DNA of 64,000 nucleotides from contig JBPCOI010000035.1 in assembly GCA_051000395.1 (NCBI GenBank), positions 1-64,000 of the forward strand. The letters run 5' to 3'. A model generated the notes under the pieces. It did not search any database. It saw only the letters and a list, made by a program, of their open reading frames with translations, and was not told where the DNA came from. Below are positions 1-9,053 of this stretch, in pieces (positions within the stretch are counted from its first letter, which is position 1; every line of letters starts with the position of its first letter). The translations under genes were made by a program, and so were the position numbers. Source of the DNA: JBPCOI01 sp051000395 (lineage in GTDB: Bacteria; Actinomycetota; Actinomycetes; Mycobacteriales; Jatrophihabitantaceae).

Positions 1-90
1 ACCGTCTTCTCTCCCCTCCCCCCCCCCCCCCTTCCTCTCCGCCGTTGTCTTTTCCTCGCTCCCCCCCCCCCCCCCCCCCCCGGCGCTCAT
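1..90. other. Probable contig-end artefact (poly-C runs)
   Basis: A run of 14 C (18-31) and a run of 21 C (61-81) are separated by a C/T-rich stretch. Read on the minus strand they are poly-G runs at the end of an otherwise normal coding sequence. This pattern is typical of read-through poly-G calls at contig ends in two-colour short-read data. I infer that the sequence left of about position 85 should not be trusted. Confidence 0.6.
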
Positions 91-414
91 CGCCCGGCGG
101 CGCGGCTTGCTCGGCTCGACCTCGGCAGGCGCAGTCGCGCCGTCGGGCTCGGTCCGAGCGTCGGTCTCGGCCTGAGCGTCGGTCGCGTCCTCGGTCTCGG
201 TCTCGGTCTCGACACGTTGCGTCGTCGCGGATACCGCGGGCTGGGCCGTGTCCACAGCGACAGAAGGCCGCGGCTGCGGACGTCCCCCGGTGCGACGGGC
301 ACGGCTGGCGGCCTGGGCCGCCGGGGCGACCCGGCGCGTGCCGTCCTCCTCCGAGCGCTCCGTCACGTCGGCAGGCGTGCTCGGCACGCGCTCTTGCTCG
401 CTGCGCTCGCTCAT
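1..414 (-). CDS. Mce-associated protein, N-terminal part (runs off the left end)
   Basis: An ATG at 414 overlaps the stop of the upstream gene by 4 bases (ATGA) and opens a frame that runs leftwards to the contig end. The visible product starts MSERSEQERVPSTPADVTE and continues with an acidic, Thr/Glu-rich disordered tail containing repeated ETET and DAQAETDA-like blocks, then a basic patch (KPRRRA). Mce operons usually end with two or more Mce-associated membrane proteins with a cytoplasmic disordered N-terminus, one transmembrane helix and an exported domain. Position and composition fit that. The helix and exported domain would lie beyond the window, and the last ~28 codons fall in the poly-G artefact. 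Confidence 0.6.
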   Translation of the reverse strand, partial: MSERSEQERVPSTPADVTERSEEDGTRRVAPAAQAASRARRTGGRPQPRPSVAVDTAQPAVSATTQRVETETETEDATDAQAETDARTEPDGATAPAEVEPSKPRRRAMSAGGGGGGGSEEKTTAERKGGGGEGREDG

Positions 415-956
415 ATCGCCTGCAGTCCCTGCAGGTCGCTGACCAGCCACCTGCCCTTGACCTGCACCATGGTGAGTTCGACGCGTTGGGGCAGCGCTAT
501 CGATGACGTGCCGGTACTGGCGATTCGGTAACCGTTCGCGACCACCAGCACCAGCATGCCTTTCGAACCCGCATTGCTCTCGAGAGCGACGTCGGTGACG
601 GCAGCCTTGATGTCGAATTTGTTGGTCGTGAGCGTCGTCTTCGTGGTTGCCTCGTCGGCCTTCAGGTCGTGGTTCAGCTGGCCGGTAGTTCCGGCCAGGG
701 CCCGGGCGAAGTCGGCATCGAAGCTCTTGCGCGAGTAGGTCAGCAGGTTCGCGGTCTCGGTGGCGGCGGCCTTCATCGCCGCGCTCTCAGCCGCGCTGAA
801 GGCCGTGACGGCCGAGTTGCGATCGTGGCGCTGCGCCGCGGGGCGCAGGAACACGAACAGGGTCACGAGCAGGGCGACGACCACCGCGGCCAGGACGGAC
901 GCCGCGATCCATGGCGCCGTACCCGCGCGGGCCTCCGCCGGACGCGGTTCGGACAT
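411..956 (-). CDS. Mce-associated membrane protein
   Basis: A 181-residue protein with a short cytoplasmic N-terminus, one transmembrane helix at about residues 16-38 and an exported domain. Its C-terminus (VELTMVQVKGRWLVSDLQGL) matches the NTF2-like end typical of Mce-associated proteins (the Rv0175-Rv0178 group in Mycobacterium tuberculosis). These proteins are thought to stabilise or assist the Mce lipid transporter. I chose the ATG at 956 because the residues upstream of it do not look like part of the family. It lies 102 bases downstream of mceF and its stop overlaps the start of the next operon gene. Confidence 0.85.
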   Translation of the reverse strand: MSEPRPAEARAGTAPWIAASVLAAVVVALLVTLFVFLRPAAQRHDRNSAVTAFSAAESAAMKAAATETANLLTYSRKSFDADFARALAGTTGQLNHDLKADEATTKTTLTTNKFDIKAAVTDVALESNAGSKGMLVLVVANGYRIASTGTSSIALPQRVELTMVQVKGRWLVSDLQGLQAI

Positions 957-1058
957 GCTCTCCCGTTCTGCTAGGTCGTTGCTGCCAGATTGGTTGGCCA
1001 CGGTTGTGCACCTGGCCACGGCAGCCCGCCACCACGAGCGGCGCAGGCACCCGCGAGG

Positions 1059-2417
1059 CTAGTTGAGCGACGCCGTCAGGATCGCGATCCAGGACCGGTC
1101 GCCGAGCAGCCCGGCGTTGTTCAGCGTGGTGCCCACGCGCACCGTGTTGTCGGTCGTCACCCGAGAATAGGCCGTCCCGCCGCTCGACGTGCTGATCGGG
1201 TCCCCGCCGGGGACGTTCGCCGAGCCGCGCACCTGAGTGCCGCTGCTGGGCCGCGCTGTGCAGTAGGCGCCGGTGTTCGGTGCCTCCGGCGTGAGGTTGC
1301 TCGGATCGCGCAGCTTGGTGCCCACGTAGCTACCCGGGAAGGTTGCGGCCGCAGGGAGCGGGGTCCGCGAGTAGGCCGGGTTGGTGCAGTCGTACGGTCC
1401 GACGTTCTTGGAATACGCCCCGCCGACCGGGCTCTGCAGGTTGCTCGGGTTGACGATCAAGCCCAGTGCGCCGATGTTCGACCCGTCACCGTTCGGGGAG
1501 GGGCGCAAGGCGGTCGGGCCGCCGGCGGCGAGCGCCGGGTACAGCTCGAGGATCTGCTCGATCCCGGACAGGTGGCGCACCATGATGTCGCCGGTGGTGG
1601 CCAGGTTGGCGAGCGTGGCGCCGAGGTCGGTGCGGTTGTTCTTGATGAAATCGCCCACCACGTTCAGGTCCGCGGGACCGTTGTCGAGCAGGTTGCGGAT
1701 GTCGCCGTCGCTGGCCTTGAGCTGCTGGGAGAGCAGGTTCAGGCTGTGGGTGAAACTCTGCAGCGGCTGGGCCTCGTCGATCTGGGTCTGCAGCACCGTC
1801 GCGGAGTTGTCGATCAGCGAAATCGTCTGCGGCAGGTTCTGCTGGGCCGCTTGCAGCAGGTTGTTCGTCGAGTCCAGCAGCGAACCCAGGGCCACGCCGC
1901 GGTTGTTGAACGCCTGGCCCAGCTCGGACACCGTCGTCTGCAGGCTGGACAGGTCGACCGAGTTCGCGAGCGAGTCGAGGTTCGCCAGCAGCACCTGGGT
2001 CGGGACAGGCACGGCGGTGCGGTTCATCTGGATGACCTCGCCGCCGTGGATGAACGGGCCTTTGCCGTTGGGTGGCACCAGGTTGACGTACTGCTCGCCG
2101 ATGACCGAGCGGTCGGCGACGACCGCGGTGGTGCTGGTGGGGATCTGCGGGCTCTTGCAGTTGTCGATGCTCAGGTCGACCTGCACGCCCTTGTCGATGA
2201 GGTGCAGCTGCCCGACGCGACCGACGGTGACGCCGCGGTAGGTGACCTCGGCGTTGGTGAAGATGCCGCCGGAGTCGGGGAAGTCGGCGCTGATCGTGCA
2301 GCCGTCCGAGCCGATGCCCTTGAACAGCCCGACGTACTCGGCGCTGACGTAGGACACCCCGACCAGCGTCATGATCACGAAGATGATCAGCTGGATCTTG
2401 GTGGAGCGTCTCAACAT
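1059..2417 (-). CDS. mceF: MceF, Mce-family substrate-binding subunit
   Basis: A 452-residue exported protein with one N-terminal transmembrane helix (about residues 8-26) followed by the MCE/MlaD domain (GCTISADFPDSGGIFTNAEV, then VTYRGVTVGRV) and a long helical region. The C-terminal third is rich in Gly, Ser, Thr and Pro. As the last of six Mce proteins it would form part of the periplasmic hexamer or tube that shuttles lipids to the YrbE permease. The frame starts 7 bases after the mceE stop. Family assignment rests on the MCE domain and sixth position in the operon. Confidence 0.92.
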   Translation of the reverse strand: MLRRSTKIQLIIFVIMTLVGVSYVSAEYVGLFKGIGSDGCTISADFPDSGGIFTNAEVTYRGVTVGRVGQLHLIDKGVQVDLSIDNCKSPQIPTSTTAVVADRSVIGEQYVNLVPPNGKGPFIHGGEVIQMNRTAVPVPTQVLLANLDSLANSVDLSSLQTTVSELGQAFNNRGVALGSLLDSTNNLLQAAQQNLPQTISLIDNSATVLQTQIDEAQPLQSFTHSLNLLSQQLKASDGDIRNLLDNGPADLNVVGDFIKNNRTDLGATLANLATTGDIMVRHLSGIEQILELYPALAAGGPTALRPSPNGDGSNIGALGLIVNPSNLQSPVGGAYSKNVGPYDCTNPAYSRTPLPAAATFPGSYVGTKLRDPSNLTPEAPNTGAYCTARPSSGTQVRGSANVPGGDPISTSSGGTAYSRVTTDNTVRVGTTLNNAGLLGDRSWIAILTASLN

Positions 2418-2424
2418 GGCCGGA

Positions 2425-3585
2425 TCACCCGCCCGCGCCGAGCAGGCTCGGTTGCAACGCCTGGGTGGTGCCGGTGCCGCTCAGCTTGGTTTGCGCGGCC
2501 GACGCCGGCGCCAACGCGCCGCACAGGGTCGGCAACACCTTGGTCAGGTTCGTGCTGAGCCCGCACAGCTCGTTGGTGCTGATGTCCAGGAACAGGTGCA
2601 GGTTCGCGTAGTCGCCCCGGACGACGTTACGGGTCGTGCCCAGCGGGAACGGGAACGTCAGCGCGATCTTCAGCGCCTCGGGCAGGTTGCTGCCGGCGGC
2701 GGTGAGCTGGGTCAGCGACGGCTGCAGCGAGCGCAACGCGGTCACCAGCTGCGTCTGCGAGGCGTTGATGACGCGCGCGGCAACGCCGCCCAGGTTGGAC
2801 AGGCTCGAGAGCAGGGTCACCAGGTTGGTGCGCTCACTGCGCAGGATCTGCAGTGCCTGCGGGAAGGTGTCCAGGGCGTTGATGATCGACTGCTTCTGCG
2901 CGTTGAGCGAGGTCACCAGCGTGTCGATGCTGTCCAGCGCGGTGGTGATGTCGTTCTTCTGCTTGTCCAGCGTGCCGACGAAGGTGTTGAGCTGGCCCAG
3001 CAGGTCGCGCACGGCGCCGGTGTTGCCCTTGAGCGCCTTGTTGAGCTCGGTGGTGATGATCCTGATCTGCTGCAGGCCGCCGCCGTTGAGCAGCAGTGAC
3101 AGGGCACCGAGCACCTCCTCGACCTCCGGCGCGGACCCGGTGCTGGTGATCGGGATGGTCGCGTTGTTGCGCAGCGGGCTCGCGCTGGGCTTGGTCAGCG
3201 GTTCCTCGAGCGCGACGTACTTCTCGCCGAGCAGCGAAGTCATCTTGACCTCGGCCCGCGCGTTCGCGGGCAACTGCACCGAGGAGTTGACGCTCATCGT
3301 GACGCGGGCCGTCCACCCGTTCGTGCGGGCGTCGCCGGAGTCCTTGTCGCTGCTGGTGCTCAGCCGGATCGAGTCGACCTTGCCCACCGCGATGTCGTTC
3401 ACCTTGACACTCGACTGCGGGACGAGGTCCAGCACGTCGGTGAAGTAGGCGTTGACGGTGTACGGGTGGCTGCCGAGGTCGGCCCCGCCGGGCAGGCTGG
3501 CGCTGTAGAGGCCGTGGAAGCCACAGCCGGACAGCCCGAGCGTCGAGACCGCGAGGGCGGCGGCGATCAGCTTGCGGCGCGTCAC
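2425..3585 (-). CDS. mceE: MceE, lipoprotein Mce subunit (LprK-like)
   Basis: A 386-residue lipoprotein. The GTG at 3585 is chosen because it overlaps the mceD stop (GTGA) and begins directly with a lipoprotein signal peptide ending in the lipobox LSGC with Cys21. An MCE domain follows (PYTVNAYFTDVLDLVPQSSV, VNDIAVGKVDSI), then a helical coiled region with many Leu-rich heptads and a conserved tail (FLDISTNELCGL). In mce operons the fifth Mce protein is regularly the lipid-anchored one, which agrees with what is seen here. Confidence 0.93.
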   Translation of the reverse strand: MTRRKLIAAALAVSTLGLSGCGFHGLYSASLPGGADLGSHPYTVNAYFTDVLDLVPQSSVKVNDIAVGKVDSIRLSTSSDKDSGDARTNGWTARVTMSVNSSVQLPANARAEVKMTSLLGEKYVALEEPLTKPSASPLRNNATIPITSTGSAPEVEEVLGALSLLLNGGGLQQIRIITTELNKALKGNTGAVRDLLGQLNTFVGTLDKQKNDITTALDSIDTLVTSLNAQKQSIINALDTFPQALQILRSERTNLVTLLSSLSNLGGVAARVINASQTQLVTALRSLQPSLTQLTAAGSNLPEALKIALTFPFPLGTTRNVVRGDYANLHLFLDISTNELCGLSTNLTKVLPTLCGALAPASAAQTKLSGTGTTQALQPSLLGAGG

Positions 3586-4790
3586 TTCGTCGCCCCCAGC
3601 AGGATGCCGCCGTGGGGCAGCTTGATCCCGCCGCCGAGCAGCCCACCGATGATGCCGCCGATTGACCCGAGTAGACCGCCGGAGCTGGCCTTCTTGATCA
3701 GGGTCGTGCACACCTTGGACAACGGGCCCAGCACCTTGCTCAGCGTCTGGCTCAGGATGCCGAGCGGGCCGGTGGTGCCGCCCAAGCCGACAGCGGTGAG
3801 CAGCCCGCACAGCTGGGTCGGGTCCGTGAGCTCGCTCAGGTTGCTGCGCGTTCCCAGCACACCGAGGTCGGGCTGGTACAGGTGCACAACGTTGGCCAGT
3901 GCGACCGGCGCGACGGAGAAGGTCTCCTCCAGCGCTGCCTTCTCCCGGACCAGGATGTCGGTGATCGTCTTCAGCCCGCCGATGTCGGTGTGGAACTTTC
4001 TCTGGTTCGCCTTGACGAAGCCCGCGACGGCGTTGAGGGCGCCGGACAGGTTGTGCAGCGCCGATCCGAGGTCCGCGCGCTCGTTGGCGAGGTCACCCGC
4101 GACCTGGGCCAGTTGCTCCTGGAAGTGCCGCACCTGCGCATCACTGTCGCTCAGCGCCTGGGTGAACGCCTGCAGGTTCTTGACCGTGCCGAACAGGTCC
4201 TGCCGGCCGTTGGACAGCGTCGCCGCCGCCTTCGACAGCTGGTCGATGCTGTTGCCGAGGTTGGCACCGTTGCCCTTGAGGTTCGCGGCGGCGACCTTGA
4301 CCAGCGTGTTCAGCGACCCGCTCTTATTCGCACCGTTGGGCCCGAGCGCGCTCGAGAGCTTGTTCAGCGCCGCGTAGATGTCATCGAGTTCGGCAGGCGA
4401 GGCGGTGCGCGACGTGGGGATCGTCGCCCCGCTGGCCAGCGTCGCGCCCTGCCCGGAGTAGGCCGGGGCGAGCTGGACGTAGCGGTCGCTGACCAGCGAG
4501 TTCGCCACGATCACCGAGATCGCGTTCGCCGGCACGTTGTACTTGGAGTCGTACTGCATCTCGATCGCGACGGAATCGCCGCGCGGGGACACCTTCGTCA
4601 CCGATCCGACCGGGATGCCGAGGATCTCGACCGGGGTGCCCGGGTACACGCCCACCGCCGACGCGAAATTGGCCGTCACCGTCTTCGATCCGCCTCCTCC
4701 CACGATGAGGTAGACCGCCACGCCGGCCACCACGGCGAGCACGACCACCCCCACGACGAGGCGGGTGAGCTTGGCTGCGAGCTTGCGCAT
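3582..4790 (-). CDS. mceD: MceD, Mce-family substrate-binding subunit
   Basis: A 402-residue protein with an N-terminal transmembrane helix (about residues 10-31), an MCE domain (TVTANFASAVGVYPGTPVEI, then GIPVGSVTKV) and a long helical domain. The C-terminus is Gly/Leu-rich and hydrophobic (GSIGGIIGGLLGGGIKLP), unlike the other Mce proteins here. Its start overlaps the mceC stop and its stop overlaps the mceE start, each by 4 bases, so translation is probably coupled. Confidence 0.93.
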   Translation of the reverse strand: MRKLAAKLTRLVVGVVVLAVVAGVAVYLIVGGGGSKTVTANFASAVGVYPGTPVEILGIPVGSVTKVSPRGDSVAIEMQYDSKYNVPANAISVIVANSLVSDRYVQLAPAYSGQGATLASGATIPTSRTASPAELDDIYAALNKLSSALGPNGANKSGSLNTLVKVAAANLKGNGANLGNSIDQLSKAAATLSNGRQDLFGTVKNLQAFTQALSDSDAQVRHFQEQLAQVAGDLANERADLGSALHNLSGALNAVAGFVKANQRKFHTDIGGLKTITDILVREKAALEETFSVAPVALANVVHLYQPDLGVLGTRSNLSELTDPTQLCGLLTAVGLGGTTGPLGILSQTLSKVLGPLSKVCTTLIKKASSGGLLGSIGGIIGGLLGGGIKLPHGGILLGATK

Positions 4791-5848
4791 CAGCCGGTCC
4801 CCCCGATCGCACTGGCCACCAGGCCGGGGACGGTGAAGTTCTGGATCTCGTTGTCGAACCAGCGTCCGTTGCCGATCGTGTTGTTGAAGACCCGGTAGAA
4901 CGGCGCGAGCAGGGCCAGGCCCTGATCGAGGCTGTTCTGGTTGTTCTGCAGCAGGGTGAGGATGCCGTCGAGCTGATCCAGCAGCGGGCCCAGCGTCTTC
5001 TGGTTGTCGGCGACGAGCCCCTCGAGCTGTGCCGACAGGACCGACGTGTTGAGCAGCAGCGAGTGGATGGCATCGCGGCGCAAGTTGAGCTCGTCGAGCA
5101 GCGCCCCGCCGTCGCTGAGCAGCAACTGCAGGTTCTGGTCGCGGCTCGCGAGCACGCCGGTCACGTCGTTGGCCCTCGCGAGCAGGCTGCGCAGCGCGGT
5201 GTCCCGCGAAGAGATCGTGTTCGAGATGCGGGTCAGCCCGGTGATGACCGTCCGCACGGAGCTCGGGGTGTTCTTGAACGCCGCCGACAGGGTGTTGAAG
5301 GCCGTGGCCAGCTGGGTGGTGTCGATGGCCTTGACGGTGCTGGTCAGCTCGGTGAAGGCCGGATACACGTCGAACGGCGAGGTCGTGCGCGACAGCGGGA
5401 TCGTGTCCGACGGGTTGAGCTTGGAGGTACCGGTCGAGTCGACGGACAGGTACTTGGCGCCCAGTAGCGTCTTGAGCTTGATCGCTGCCGTGCTGTCGCT
5501 GCCGATGAACGCATTCTTGATCTTGAAGCTGACCTTGACCTTGTTGCCGGCCAGGTCCACGCTGTCGACCTCGCCGACCTTGACGCCGGCGACGCGGACC
5601 TCGTCGTTGGCCTTGAGACCGGCCGCCTCGGTGAAGTAGGCGGTGTAGGTGGTCCCGCTGCCGATCAGCGGCAGCTTGCTGGCGTTGAACGAAGCCCAGA
5701 GCAGCACCACGATCACGACCAGGCCGATGGCGCCGATCGGCGTGGGATTGCGCGAGGTGAACGACTTGCCACCGATGTTGGTCTTGCGGGTCTTCATGGG
5801 ACCCGAGGACTCGTCCACGGACTTGTCCTTCGACTTGCGCGCCATCAT
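4790..5848 (-). CDS. mceC: MceC, Mce-family substrate-binding subunit
   Basis: A 352-residue protein. The start is taken at the first of two adjacent ATGs (5848), where ATGA overlaps the mceB stop. A ~35-residue polar cytoplasmic segment (KSKDKSVDESS, KTRKTN) precedes a transmembrane helix (IGAIGLVVIVVLLWASFNAS), then the MCE domain (YTAYFTEAAGLKANDEVRVA, GVKVGEVDSV) and helical repeats. It is the third subunit of the six-protein Mce shuttle encoded by this operon. Confidence 0.93.
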   Translation of the reverse strand: MMARKSKDKSVDESSGPMKTRKTNIGGKSFTSRNPTPIGAIGLVVIVVLLWASFNASKLPLIGSGTTYTAYFTEAAGLKANDEVRVAGVKVGEVDSVDLAGNKVKVSFKIKNAFIGSDSTAAIKLKTLLGAKYLSVDSTGTSKLNPSDTIPLSRTTSPFDVYPAFTELTSTVKAIDTTQLATAFNTLSAAFKNTPSSVRTVITGLTRISNTISSRDTALRSLLARANDVTGVLASRDQNLQLLLSDGGALLDELNLRRDAIHSLLLNTSVLSAQLEGLVADNQKTLGPLLDQLDGILTLLQNNQNSLDQGLALLAPFYRVFNNTIGNGRWFDNEIQNFTVPGLVASAIGGTG

Positions 5849-6879
5849 CCGCACCTCGCCCCGGACTTGGTGGGCAGCTTCAGCGGGATCTTCAGCGGGT
5901 TGATTCCCGGCAAGTCGATGGAGATGCTGCCGGTGATGCTGCACAGGTAGAAGTTGAACCAGGAGCCGTAGGTGGCCGTGCGGATCAGACCACCGACGGT
6001 CGGCGCGAGCTGCTGCAGGACGAAGTTGATGGTCCCGCTGTTCTTGTTCAGGTTGCCCACCAACCCGGTCAGCTCGACGATGTCCTTCGCCAACGGCGCG
6101 CGGACCTTGGTGAGCAGGCCTGCGGTCGTCGTCGCCAGGGTGTTGATACCGGTGATCGCGTTGCCGATCGTCGAGCGGTCCTGGGCCAGGCCGGACACGA
6201 AGCCCTGTAGCTGCACGATCAGGTTCGACAGCTGCGCATCGCGGCTGCCGATCGCGCTCAGCACCGAGTTCAGGTTGTCGACGACCTCACCGATGACGTG
6301 GTCCTTGTCGGCAAGGGTGTTCGTCAAATCGCCCAGCGTGCCGAGCAACATGTCCAGGCTGCCGCCCTCGCCCTGCAGGGTCTGGATGATCTCGCCGGAG
6401 AGCTGGTTGATCTGGGACGCGTCGAGTCCCTGGAAAAGGGGCTGGAAACCCGCGAACAGCACCGTGAGGTCGACGGCGGGCTGGGTTTGGTCCTCGGGGA
6501 TGACCGCGTTCGGCTTGAGCATGGTGCTGGTGTTTCCCGGACCCGGTTCGATGTCGAGGTAGCGCTGGCCGACCAGGTTGCGGTAGCGAAGTTTGGCGAT
6601 CACCGACGTCGGCAGCGGCCGCTGGGTGGCCACCGCGAATGACACCTCGGCGGTGTCGTGCCGCACGATCTGGATGTCGGTGACGGTGCCGACCCGGACC
6701 CCGGCGATGCGGACGTCGTCGCCGGGCGTCAGGCCGGAGGCGTCGGTGAAGTCCGCCCGGTAGGTGTTCGTCGACCCGAAGCTGGTGTTGGCGATCGTCG
6801 CCCCGAGCACGTAGGTGGCCACCGCCGTGATGACGAGGAACACGATGAGCTTGATCAGCGGGGAGAGCAGCCCTCTCAT
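5845..6879 (-). CDS. mceB: MceB, Mce-family substrate-binding subunit
   Basis: A 344-residue protein beginning MRGLLSPLIKLIVFLVITAV, which gives a short cytoplasmic segment and a transmembrane helix, followed by the MCE domain (YRADFTDASGLTPGDDVRIA, GVRVGTVTDI). The ATG at 6879 overlaps the mceA stop (ATGA), which fixes the start. The C-terminus FYLCSITGSISIDLP resembles the conserved WFNFYLC region at the end of MceB-type proteins. It is second in the Mce subunit series. Confidence 0.93.
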   Translation of the reverse strand: MRGLLSPLIKLIVFLVITAVATYVLGATIANTSFGSTNTYRADFTDASGLTPGDDVRIAGVRVGTVTDIQIVRHDTAEVSFAVATQRPLPTSVIAKLRYRNLVGQRYLDIEPGPGNTSTMLKPNAVIPEDQTQPAVDLTVLFAGFQPLFQGLDASQINQLSGEIIQTLQGEGGSLDMLLGTLGDLTNTLADKDHVIGEVVDNLNSVLSAIGSRDAQLSNLIVQLQGFVSGLAQDRSTIGNAITGINTLATTTAGLLTKVRAPLAKDIVELTGLVGNLNKNSGTINFVLQQLAPTVGGLIRTATYGSWFNFYLCSITGSISIDLPGINPLKIPLKLPTKSGARCG

Positions 6880-8207
6880 TTGACGTTCACCGTCTCGCCA
6901 CGCAGCAGCGGCGCGGCCAGCGCCGTCGCTATCGGTGGGACCTTGTCGGGCGTCGTCCCGTATGCCCCGGCGATCAGGACGTTCACCATCGCGGTCTCCG
7001 GAGCCGAGCCGATCGCCTCCTGCGACGCGCCGGCCGGGTTCGTCGGCCCGCAATCCGCGGTGAGCTTGGCGCCGTCATCAAAGCAGCGGTACTTGGCCGG
7101 GATCTGGAAGTACCCCTTGCTGTTGACCGGTGTCGGGTGATCGGGCAGGCCGAAGCAGTTGGGGCCGTATCCGGTGACCAGGCGCGGCTGCTGCCCGGGT
7201 GAGTACTTGCCGATGTTCGTGTTGTCCACCACCGCGCTGAGCTGGATCTGGTGGCCGACGATCGTCTTGTTCGCCGCCTGCTGCAGGTTGTTGAGACCGG
7301 ACAGCAAGCAGGTGAACTCCGGGGAATACTTGTCGAGCAGGGAGAAGACCTTGCCGGTCGAGTCCGACACCCTGATCAGGCGGTCCTCGTTGTCGGCGAG
7401 GAAGCTCTGCACGATCCCCGAGGTGCTCGTCGCGGTGGTAAGCAGGCTGTCCAGCTGGGCCTTCTTCTGGATCACTGTCTGCACCGAGGTCTGCAGGTTA
7501 TTCAGGGTCGCGGTCACGTCGGGCAGCACGCCGTTGTACTCGAGCGCAACGGTGCCGAGCTTCTTGAGGTCGTCGACGAGCTGCTTGGTGTGCGGGTTCA
7601 TCGCGCCGAGGTACTTGTCCAGCGTGACGAGCGTCTGGCCGAGTTCCGCGCCGCGCCCGTTCAGTGCCGTCGCCATGGCGGTCAGGGTCGCGTTGAGCTC
7701 AGCCGGCTTCACGGCGGTCAGCAGCGGCAGCAGGTCGCCGATCACCTTCTCCGTCTCCAGTGCGCCCTTCGAGCGGTCCTGCGCGATCACCGCACCCGCC
7801 TTGATCGGCGCCGCGGGATGGGAGGGGATCGACAGCGCGACGTACTGCTCGCCGAACAGCGTCTTGGGCAGGATCTGCGCCGAGACGTTGCTCGGGATGA
7901 TCTTGGTCATGCTCGGTTGCAGCGCGAGCGTGACGCTCACGCAGCTCACCGTGCCGGTGCAGGCTCCGGGAGCCGTGTCGGCCTTGACGGCCTTGACCGA
8001 GCCGACGATGATCCCGCGCTCCTTGACGTCGGAGTCGAGGATGAGCGCGTTGCCGGTGTGGTCGGTCTTCAGCGTCACCAGCACGACGGGGGTGAACGTC
8101 TTGTCGAAGATCAGGACGGACAGCGTCACCAAAGCGACGACGAGCACGATCAGCAGCACGCCGAGCAGCCTGCGCCCGGCGATCGCCGCGATCGATTCCT
8201 TCGCCAT
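6876..8207 (-). CDS. mceA: MceA, Mce-family substrate-binding subunit
   Basis: A 443-residue protein and first of the six Mce subunits. It has an N-terminal helix (about residues 12-34), a divergent MCE domain (VTLKTDHTGNALILDSDVKE, GIIVGSVKAV) with a short Cys-containing insertion (GACTGTVSC), and then a helical region. The conserved SEFTCLLSGL-like segment near the middle (here PEFTCLLSGL) is typical of MceA proteins. The start lies 3 bases after the stop of the second YrbE permease. Confidence 0.93.
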   Translation of the reverse strand: MAKESIAAIAGRRLLGVLLIVLVVALVTLSVLIFDKTFTPVVLVTLKTDHTGNALILDSDVKERGIIVGSVKAVKADTAPGACTGTVSCVSVTLALQPSMTKIIPSNVSAQILPKTLFGEQYVALSIPSHPAAPIKAGAVIAQDRSKGALETEKVIGDLLPLLTAVKPAELNATLTAMATALNGRGAELGQTLVTLDKYLGAMNPHTKQLVDDLKKLGTVALEYNGVLPDVTATLNNLQTSVQTVIQKKAQLDSLLTTATSTSGIVQSFLADNEDRLIRVSDSTGKVFSLLDKYSPEFTCLLSGLNNLQQAANKTIVGHQIQLSAVVDNTNIGKYSPGQQPRLVTGYGPNCFGLPDHPTPVNSKGYFQIPAKYRCFDDGAKLTADCGPTNPAGASQEAIGSAPETAMVNVLIAGAYGTTPDKVPPIATALAAPLLRGETVNVK

Positions 8208-8210
8208 GCG

Positions 8211-9053
8211 CTAGCCCGCCAACCTGACGCTGACGGTGGAACCCCAGATCGCGAGCGAGAGGAAGAAGTCGGTCAGGGTCACGGCGACGATGGCCGTCCG
8301 CACCGCGCGCCCGACTGCCACCCCGACGCCGGCCGGCCCGCCCGAGGCGGTGTAGCCGAAGTAGCAGTGCGTGAGCACGATGATGACCGAGAAGACGAGG
8401 ACCTTGAAGAACGACCAGACGACGTCCCCGGGCGGCAGGAACAGATGGAAGTAGTGGGAGTACGTGCCGGCTGACTGGTGGAAGTAGTAGACCAGGATCG
8501 TGTAGGTCGCCATGTAGGAGGAGAGCAGGCCGATGACGTAGAGCGGGATGACCGCGATGAACGCCGCGATGATGCGCGAGGTGACGAGGAACGGCAGGCT
8601 GGGCACCGCCATGACCTCGAGGGCGTCGATCTCCTCGCTGATGCGCATGGCGCCGAGCTGGGCGGTGAATCCGCACCCGACCGTCGCCGACAGCGCCAGG
8701 CCGGCCACCAGCGGCGCGATCTCGCGGGTGTTGAAGAACGCCGAGATGAACCCGGAGTAGGACGCGATGCCGAGCTGGTCGAGCGCGGCGAAGCCCTGCA
8801 GGCCCACCTCGGTGCCGGTGAAGAAGGACATGAACGCGATGACCCCGACGGTGCCGGCGATGACCGCCAGCGAGCCGCTGCCGAAGACGACCTCGGAGAG
8901 CAGCCGCAGAACTTCCTTCTTGTACCGCCGGATGGTGCGTGGCGTCCACGCCAGCGCACGCAGGTAGAACGACATCTGCTCGCCCAGGGAGTCGAGCGCT
9001 CCGAGCGGGGCGTTGACCGCCTTGCGCGCGGTCGCGATGACATCGGTGGCCAT
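8211..9053 (-). CDS. yrbEB: YrbE B / MlaE-family permease of the Mce transporter
   Basis: A 280-residue integral membrane protein of the MlaE family, the permease half of Mce and Mla lipid transporters. It shows several transmembrane segments and the characteristic conserved loop with GCGFTAQLGAMRISEEIDAL, which contacts the ATPase. An N-terminal amphipathic segment (RTIRRYKKEVLRLLSEVVFG) precedes the first membrane span. Its start overlaps the stop of the first permease (TAATG arrangement). It would form a heterodimer with the product of 9053-9832. Confidence 0.95.
   Translation of the reverse strand: MATDVIATARKAVNAPLGALDSLGEQMSFYLRALAWTPRTIRRYKKEVLRLLSEVVFGSGSLAVIAGTVGVIAFMSFFTGTEVGLQGFAALDQLGIASYSGFISAFFNTREIAPLVAGLALSATVGCGFTAQLGAMRISEEIDALEVMAVPSLPFLVTSRIIAAFIAVIPLYVIGLLSSYMATYTILVYYFHQSAGTYSHYFHLFLPPGDVVWSFFKVLVFSVIIVLTHCYFGYTASGGPAGVGVAVGRAVRTAIVAVTLTDFFLSLAIWGSTVSVRLAG

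Noticed and set aside
990..2558. Long plus-strand open frame opposite mceF
   Set aside because: Arg/Val/Gly-rich shadow frame created by high third-position GC on the opposite strand. mceF has clear domain evidence.
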